A stretch of 64,000 bases of DNA, from positions 205,479 through 269,478 of the forward strand of contig NZ_NVQE01000003.1 in NCBI RefSeq assembly GCF_002591975.1, given 5' to 3'. The notes under the pieces were generated by a model that saw only the letters and a program-made list of their open reading frames with translations, was not told where the DNA came from and made no database searches. The DNA comes from Mycobacterium neglectum. GTDB lineage: Bacteria; Actinomycetota; Actinomycetes; Mycobacteriales; Mycobacteriaceae. Position numbers and translations under genes: made by a program. How positions within the stretch are numbered: the first letter of the stretch is position 1; each line of letters opens with the position of its first letter. Positions 59,476-64,000 of this stretch are shown here, piece after piece.

Positions 59476-60195
59476 CTACTTCCAGGCGAAGACGGGTTGT
59501 TCGAGCTCGTCGACCGGGTCGTGGCGACCCTCGAGGCACAGCCACCGTAGTTGCAGCAGTACCGCCCCGGTGGGCGCGTGGATCAGGTCGTTGCCGAGTG
59601 GGATCTGCACGACGGGGCGCGGGCTCTCGGGGATGGTGATGAATCGCGGCGAGTCGTCGCGCTGTAGTTGATGCAGGCCGACACGGTAGACCGCCACCAC
59701 CTCGTCGGGTGCGGGCTCCAGGTCGAGCCGTCCGCCGCCCCAGATGACCACCGGGGTGATCACGTAGCCGGACCGGGTCGGGTAGTCGTCAAGTAGACCC
59801 AAGACAGCCGAGTGGGGCAACGTGACGCCCACCTCCTCGTCGAGTTCACGCAGCGCGGCGTCGACGGCATCTTCGCCCGGGTCGAGCCGGCCACCGGGCA
59901 GGGCCCACTGGGCGGGGTGCGACGAGAGGCGTGATGTCCTGCGGCACAGCAGAAAGGCGGCGCCGCCTGAGACGTCGATCATCCGGCCGTCGAGGCCGGC
60001 CTCCGGCATCAGCCGGCCGGCGATCCAGTCGTCGACAGGCGCGGGATCCACCCGATCCTCTCCGAGCTCGGAATCGACCAGGACCACTGCGACCGCGGCG
60101 TGGCGCTTCGTCGGATCGGCCATGGCACGGCGTTGGTGTCCGGCGAGCTGAGCGCGGACCCGTTCCCGTAGCGCGTCGTCGTAGGTGACCGTCAC
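59476..60195 (-). CDS. NUDIX hydrolase
   Basis: A 239-residue pyrophosphohydrolase with an intact Nudix box at residues 102-124 (G102, E108, then RELDEEVGV with metal-binding Glu). The long N-terminal extension and position of the box resemble CoA/NADH pyrophosphatase-like members, but the CoA-specific motif is not clear. Substrate unassigned. Divergent from the MarR gene and convergent with helR. Confidence 0.87.
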   Translation of the reverse strand: MTVTYDDALRERVRAQLAGHQRRAMADPTKRHAAVAVVLVDSELGEDRVDPAPVDDWIAGRLMPEAGLDGRMIDVSGGAAFLLCRRTSRLSSHPAQWALPGGRLDPGEDAVDAALRELDEEVGVTLPHSAVLGLLDDYPTRSGYVITPVVIWGGGRLDLEPAPDEVVAVYRVGLHQLQRDDSPRFITIPESPRPVVQIPLGNDLIHAPTGAVLLQLRWLCLEGRHDPVDELEQPVFAWK

Positions 60196-60269
60196 CGCTC
60201 GACCCTATGAAGGGCACGCGGACGGGACTCCCTCGGCACAGTAAATATGTATGTGCTATGCATATATGC

Positions 60270-60731
60270 GTGCCGCATTCGCGTTACGACCATCTCGACG
60301 AACTGCTGACCCGCCTTCATGTTGCGCGTCAGCGACCGAGTTGGCGGCGCAGACTTCTCGACGGGAACACGGTCGCGAACGTTTCGACGCTGCGTGTGCT
60401 GCGCGCGGTCGAGCGCGTTCAGCAGACCGGCGACGGTGCCTCCATCAGCGACGTCGCGGAGGACATGGCCGTCGAACATTCGACAGCCAGCCGAACCGTT
60501 GGTGCTGTTGTCGCCGCAGGCCTCCTGACGAAGGAATACGCCAGCGACGACCAACGCCGCTGCGTGTTGGTGCTGACCGACGTGGGCCGCAAAGCGCTCG
60601 CCACGGTGACCGACCGCCGCCGCGAACTGGTCGCCGAGACCATCGCCGACTGGCCCGACGCCGACATCGACACCCTGGTCGCCCTGTTGGAGCGACTGAC
60701 TGAACGATTCGAGTTCTCGGTGGGCCGATGA
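60270..60731 (+). CDS. MarR-family transcriptional regulator
   Basis: Winged-helix regulator, 153 residues from GTG 60270. Recognition helices ISDVAEDMAVEHSTASRTVG followed by the wing YASDDQRRCVLVLTDVGRK. Upstream in-frame ATGs at 60258 and 60207 exist; the last would leave only 11 bases to the divergent NUDIX gene. The stretch 60242-60268 is AT-rich with the palindrome TATGCATA (60257-60264) and could be its own operator. It overlaps the MFS gene by ATGA, so it probably controls that transporter. Confidence 0.85.
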   Translation: MPHSRYDHLDELLTRLHVARQRPSWRRRLLDGNTVANVSTLRVLRAVERVQQTGDGASISDVAEDMAVEHSTASRTVGAVVAAGLLTKEYASDDQRRCVLVLTDVGRKALATVTDRRRELVAETIADWPDADIDTLVALLERLTERFEFSVGR

Positions 60732-61978
60732 CGGCAGAGGCCACCGCACCGCCGCGGCCCCGCAGCGCACTCGGGTTGATGTTCGACCCGGTCTTCGGTG
60801 CGCTGTTCTGGGGCAAAATGTTCGCCGTCGTGGCCGTATGGACGCACGGCATCGTCGCGGCGATCGTGATGTACGACGCGACGCATTCGGCGCTGATGGT
60901 CGGCATGGTCGGCGTCGTGCAGTTCGGACCTCAGCTCCTGCTGAGCCCGACCAGCGGTAAATGGGCCGACACCGGCAATCCGGCCCGCCAGATCCTGCTC
61001 GGCCGGGTGCTGTGTGTCGCCGGTTCAGGTTTGGCGGCGGTGTGGCTGTTCGCCGACCCGGACCTGCGGGGCATGGCGATTGCGATCCCCGTGCTCATCG
61101 GATCCCTGCTCGTAGGCTTCGGCTTCGTGGTGGGCGGCCCGGCGATGCAGTCGATCGTGCCGAATCTCATTCGCGACGGTGAACTCTCCACCGCCATGGC
61201 GCTCAACAGCATGCCGATGACCGTCGGCCGCATCGTCGGACCCGCAACCGGTGCCTACCTGGCCGCCCACCTCGGTTCGGCCTCGGGCTTCGCCGTCAGC
61301 GCCGCCCTGCACCTCGTGTTCGCGATCTTCCTGATCGTGGTGACCTTCCCGTCGCCTCCCGAACGGCGCTTGGGCACCGACTTCCGGGTCCGCACCGCGG
61401 TCAAGTACGTGTGGCGGGACCGTCCACTGCTGCTCGCGCTGATCGCGGTGACGACGGTCGGCATCGCATCGGACCCGTCGATCACGCTGACCCCGTCGAT
61501 GGCCGACGAACTCGGCGGCGGCACGCACCTGGTCGGGTTGTTGTCCGCGAGCTTCGGCATCGGCGCCGCCGTGGGGATGACGGCGCTGGCCATCATGGGT
61601 GGCCGGATGGCCTCCGCGCGCGTCTCGTCGATCGGGTTGGTAGGTCTGGCCGCCGGCTGCGCACTGCTGACGATCGGAACGACGGCCACGGTGGCCATGG
61701 CCGGATTCGTGCTGTCGGGTCTGGGTTTCGGCTGGGCCATGACGGGGCTCAGCACGGTCGTCCAGGAGCGCGCGCCCGAAGAGTTGCGTGGCCGGATCAT
61801 GGCGCTGTGGCTGGTCGGGTTCGTCGGCTCACGACCGATCGCCGCCGTACTGCTCGGCGGGACGGCCGATCTGGTCAACGTGCAGGCCGCGTTCGCGGTC
61901 GCCGCGGTGCTGACCGCGGTCGTGGCACTGTGGTGCCGACCGTCGAATCTGGCGGGCCCGCTGCCTACCCGGATCTGA
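60728..61978 (+). CDS. MFS exporter (EntS/MFS_3-like)
   Basis: A 416-residue transporter with about twelve helices; the text (MFAVVAVWTHGIVAAIVMYD, GRVLCVAGSGLAAVWLFADP, VLSGLGFGWAMTGLSTVVQE) fits the enterobactin-exporter/macrolide-efflux-like branch. Coupled by ATGA to the MarR gene, which suggests regulated efflux. Positions 61472-61543 inside this gene are repeated in inverted orientation at the right edge of the window. Confidence 0.88.
   Translation: MTAEATAPPRPRSALGLMFDPVFGALFWGKMFAVVAVWTHGIVAAIVMYDATHSALMVGMVGVVQFGPQLLLSPTSGKWADTGNPARQILLGRVLCVAGSGLAAVWLFADPDLRGMAIAIPVLIGSLLVGFGFVVGGPAMQSIVPNLIRDGELSTAMALNSMPMTVGRIVGPATGAYLAAHLGSASGFAVSAALHLVFAIFLIVVTFPSPPERRLGTDFRVRTAVKYVWRDRPLLLALIAVTTVGIASDPSITLTPSMADELGGGTHLVGLLSASFGIGAAVGMTALAIMGGRMASARVSSIGLVGLAAGCALLTIGTTATVAMAGFVLSGLGFGWAMTGLSTVVQERAPEELRGRIMALWLVGFVGSRPIAAVLLGGTADLVNVQAAFAVAAVLTAVVALWCRPSNLAGPLPTRI
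61472..61543 (+). repeat. 72-bp segment of the MFS gene duplicated in inverse orientation at the window edge
   Basis: The reverse complement of this segment is identical to 63929-64000. The match starts exactly at 61543/63929 (the next bases differ) and is cut off only by the window end, so the true repeat may be longer. Confidence 0.95.
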
Positions 61979-61984
61979 CGCCGC

Positions 61985-62788
61985 ATGCTGACCGGAGTCT
62001 CGGAGACGGCGCTGCTGACGCTCAACGGGAGGGCGCACCAAGCCCGGCATCCGGACGCCATCATCGATGACCCGATGGCCATTCGGATCGTCGATGCGAT
62101 CGACTTCGACTTCGACAAGTTCGGCCGACGCAAGGGCCAGGAGATGGCCCTGCGGTCACTCGCCTTCGACCGGGCCGCGATCCAATACCTGACCCTGCAT
62201 CCCGCGGCAACCGTCGTCGCGCTCGCCGAAGGCCTGCAAACGAGCTTCTGGCGCCTCAGTAGTGCACTGCCGGACTACGAATTCCGCTGGGTCACTGTCG
62301 ATTTCCCACCGATCATCGACCTTCGCCACCAGCTGCTGCCCCCATCTGAGCGAGTCACCAACCTCGCGCAGTCGGCACTGGACTACTCCTGGATGGACGC
62401 CGTGGACTCGAGCAATGGTGTCTTCATCACCGCGGAAGGGCTACTCATGTATCTGCAGCCCGACGAGGCGATGGGCCTGATCACCGAGTGCGTCAGGCGC
62501 TTTCCGGGTGGTCAGATGATCTTCGACCTGCCGCCGGTGCTGGTGAAAAAGCTCGCGCCGAAGGGCATGCGGGCCTCAAGGCAGTACCGCGTTCCACCGA
62601 TGCCGTTCAGTCTGTCCGCCAATCAACTGGCCGACCTGGCCAATACCGTGCCCGGTATCCAGGCCGTCCACGATCTGCCCATGCCCGAGGGCAGAGGCTT
62701 TGTGTTCAAGACATTGTTTCCGGCCTTTTGGCAGTGGCGGCTGACCAGACAGATCCGCGGCGCCTACACGCTGCTGGAGTTCGGCTGA
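61985..62788 (+). CDS. class I SAM-dependent methyltransferase (leucine carboxyl methyltransferase-like family)
   Basis: A 267-residue protein of the PF04072-like family that is greatly expanded in mycobacteria. Features: TLNGRAHQARHPDAIIDDPM near the N-terminus, VVALAEGLQTSFWRLSSALP in place of motif I, VTVDFPPIIDLRHQLLPPSE and GVFITAEGLLMYLQPDEAMG. Substrates are mostly unknown (small acids or lipids). It follows the MFS gene by 6 bases, so it is likely in the marR-MFS transcript and might modify the exported compound. Confidence 0.86.
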   Translation: MLTGVSETALLTLNGRAHQARHPDAIIDDPMAIRIVDAIDFDFDKFGRRKGQEMALRSLAFDRAAIQYLTLHPAATVVALAEGLQTSFWRLSSALPDYEFRWVTVDFPPIIDLRHQLLPPSERVTNLAQSALDYSWMDAVDSSNGVFITAEGLLMYLQPDEAMGLITECVRRFPGGQMIFDLPPVLVKKLAPKGMRASRQYRVPPMPFSLSANQLADLANTVPGIQAVHDLPMPEGRGFVFKTLFPAFWQWRLTRQIRGAYTLLEFG

Positions 62789-62814
62789 CGCGGTAAGGCA
62801 GGCTGGTCCCCGAG

Positions 62815-63990
62815 ATGGCCACCGCCCTGCTTGACGATCCCAGCGATCTTTCCGCGCTGCGCGCAAGAGGCACCGACCCCGACGCACTGTTCGCTTCGTT
62901 CGCGGAGTGGGCCGAGGCGCAGGGCACGGTGCTCTACCCGGCGCAGGAGGAAGCGCTGATCGAGTTGGTCAGCGGTGCGAACGTGGTGCTGGCGACGCCG
63001 ACCGGTTCGGGCAAGTCGCTGGTCGCCACCGGGGCGCTGTATGCGGCGCTGGCCGCAGAACAGCGCAGCTATTACACCGCCCCGATCAAGGCGTTGGTGA
63101 GCGAGAAGTTCTTCGCGCTGTGCGAGGTGTTCGGCCCGGCCAATGTCGGCATGCTCACCGGCGATGCCGCGGTCAACGCCGGTGCACCGATCATCACCTG
63201 CACCGCGGAAGTGCTGGCCAACATCTCGTTGCGAGAAGGTGCTTCTGCCGACATTGGCCTGGTGGTGATGGACGAGTTCCACTTCTACGGAGATCCCGAC
63301 CGTGGCTGGGCCTGGCAGGTTCCACTGCTGGAGTTGCCGAGGGCCCAATTCCTGCTGATGTCAGCCACACTCGGCGATGTCACGTTCCTGCGCGAGGATC
63401 TGACGCGCCGCACCGGCAGGCCGACGGCACTGATCGCCAACGCGGTACGCCCGGTGCCACTGCACCACTACTACGCGACCACACCGATGCACGAGACGAT
63501 CGCCGACCTGCTGGAGACCAAGCAGGCCCCGATCTACGTCGTCCACTTCACCCAGGCCTCGGCGCTGGAGCGCGCGCAGGCGCTGATGAGTGTCAACGTG
63601 TGCACCAAGGACGAGAAGAAGGCAATCGCCGAACTGATCGGCGGGTTCCGGTTCTCGTCGGCGTTCGGGACGACGCTGTCGCGATTGGTCCGGCATGGGA
63701 TAGGGGTCCACCACGCCGGGATGCTGCCGAAGTACCGGCGCCTGGTGGAACAGCTCGCCCAGGCGGGTCTACTCAAAATCATCTGCGGCACCGACACTCT
63801 CGGCGTCGGCATCAACGTGCCGATCAGAACTGTGGTCTTCTCCGCATTGTCGAAGTACGACGGCACACGCACCCGGCTGCTCAATGCGCGCGAGTTTCAT
63901 CAGATCGCCGGCCGGGCGGGACGGGCGGCAACAACCCGACCAGGTGCGTGCCGCCGCCGAGTTCGTCGGCCATCGACGGGGTCAGCGTGA
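62815..63990 (+). CDS. superfamily 2 DEAD/DEAH helicase (DUF3516-type), 3' part replaced by inverted repeat
   Basis: Helicase core with motif [21 protein letters not shown] (about 59-78), motif [17 protein letters not shown] (DEFH, about 148-162), motif [13 protein letters not shown] and motif [35 protein letters not shown]. The family runs to over 800 residues. Here coding sense ends at 63928, right after the conserved AGRAGRA, because the remaining bases are an inverted piece of the MFS gene; the frame stops at 63990 after 20 foreign codons. RNA or DNA substrate unknown. The gene is either truncated by rearrangement or cut by an assembly fault. Confidence 0.88.
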   Translation: MATALLDDPSDLSALRARGTDPDALFASFAEWAEAQGTVLYPAQEEALIELVSGANVVLATPTGSGKSLVATGALYAALAAEQRSYYTAPIKALVSEKFFALCEVFGPANVGMLTGDAAVNAGAPIITCTAEVLANISLREGASADIGLVVMDEFHFYGDPDRGWAWQVPLLELPRAQFLLMSATLGDVTFLREDLTRRTGRPTALIANAVRPVPLHHYYATTPMHETIADLLETKQAPIYVVHFTQASALERAQALMSVNVCTKDEKKAIAELIGGFRFSSAFGTTLSRLVRHGIGVHHAGMLPKYRRLVEQLAQAGLLKIICGTDTLGVGINVPIRTVVFSALSKYDGTRTRLLNAREFHQIAGRAGRAATTRPGACRRRVRRPSTGSA

Positions 63991-64000
63991 TCGACGGGTC
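63929..64000 (-). repeat. inverted copy of MFS-gene segment at the right edge of the window
   Basis: All 72 bases equal the reverse complement of 61472-61543. The helicase frame runs into it in mid-domain. The unique loop between the arms is 61544-63928 (2385 bases). Confidence 0.95.

Noticed and set aside
1..64000. rRNA, tRNA, riboswitches, prophage or complete insertion sequences
   Set aside because: No cloverleaf-like, ribosomal, or transposase/integrase sequence was recognised by eye; a dedicated tRNA/Rfam scan could still find small RNAs.

Overview
The window is high-GC chromosomal DNA from a mycobacterium, most likely a rapidly growing Mycolicibacterium-type species. The lineage is indicated by type VII secretion genes of the ESX-1 kind (mycP1, eccE1, espB, espL), a fusA2-type EF-G paralogue next to an F420/PPOX-fold protein, a moxR3-type cluster, a haemophore-family protein, a 13E12-family HNH gene, and many genes whose start codon lies 7-8 bases after a TANNNT -10 box (leaderless transcription, a known mycobacterial habit). 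No rRNA, tRNA, CRISPR array, prophage or complete insertion sequence was recognised.

Layout. 1-2.9 kb: fructose PTS locus (3' end of fruK, fruA, ptsH). 3.0-7.6 kb: compact ESX-1 submodule mycP1-eccE1-espB-espL. 7.6-9.0 kb: HugZ-like protein and pyrE. 9.0-12.8 kb: ABC importer operon (lipoprotein, two permeases, ATPase) on the minus strand. 13-17.6 kb: small envelope proteins, divergent azoR/marR pair around a palindromic operator, PPOX-fold protein and fusA2. 17.6-22.4 kb: YdcF protein, a SigH-like ECF sigma factor with a 57-residue membrane peptide, and a partner-switching set (STAS protein, RsbT-like kinase, PAS-GAF-SpoIIE-HATPase phosphatase) that includes a probably frameshifted gene. 22.4-25.4 kb: DMT and MFS transporters and small proteins. 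25.5-29.6 kb: moxR3-type operon (five genes, minus strand). 29.6-33 kb: O-methyltransferase, coiled-coil protein, kup. 33-38 kb: 13E12-type HNH gene, GtrA, zinc-finger rhomboid, VOC protein, haemophore-like and secreted proteins. 38-48.7 kb: serine hydrolase, FAD oxidoreductase, PPOX protein, glutamine cyclotransferase, hrpA, a MetF-type protein, selO, isochorismatase-like hydrolase. 48.7-52.8 kb: second SigH-like ECF sigma factor, AhpD-like protein and a large LuxR (LAL) regulator, tied together by a shared promoter element. 52.8-57.1 kb: nitroreductase, NmrA-like protein, TetR-MpaB operon with operator, membrane metallophosphoesterase. 57.2-59.5 kb: a HelR/HelD-type RNA-polymerase-recycling ATPase preceded by a copy of the rifamycin-associated element. 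59.5-64 kb: NUDIX, MarR-MFS pair, methyltransferase and a helicase gene.

Main points of interest. (1) helR with a rifamycin-associated element. (2) The last 72 bases are a perfect inverted copy of an internal piece of the MFS gene at 61472-61543 and replace the helicase 3' part, so this edge is either a fold-back assembly/amplification chimera or a real rearrangement. (3) An ECF-AhpD-LAL cassette with a repeated ATCCGTAGTC-type element. (4) An ESX-1 3' module with no other ESX-1 genes beside it in the window. No clearly unprecedented system was identified; the ECF-AhpD-LAL cassette and the partner-switching block with its small membrane peptide are the best candidates for undescribed regulation.

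Mycobacterium tuberculosis Rv numbers quoted below are from memory of those families, not from a search.
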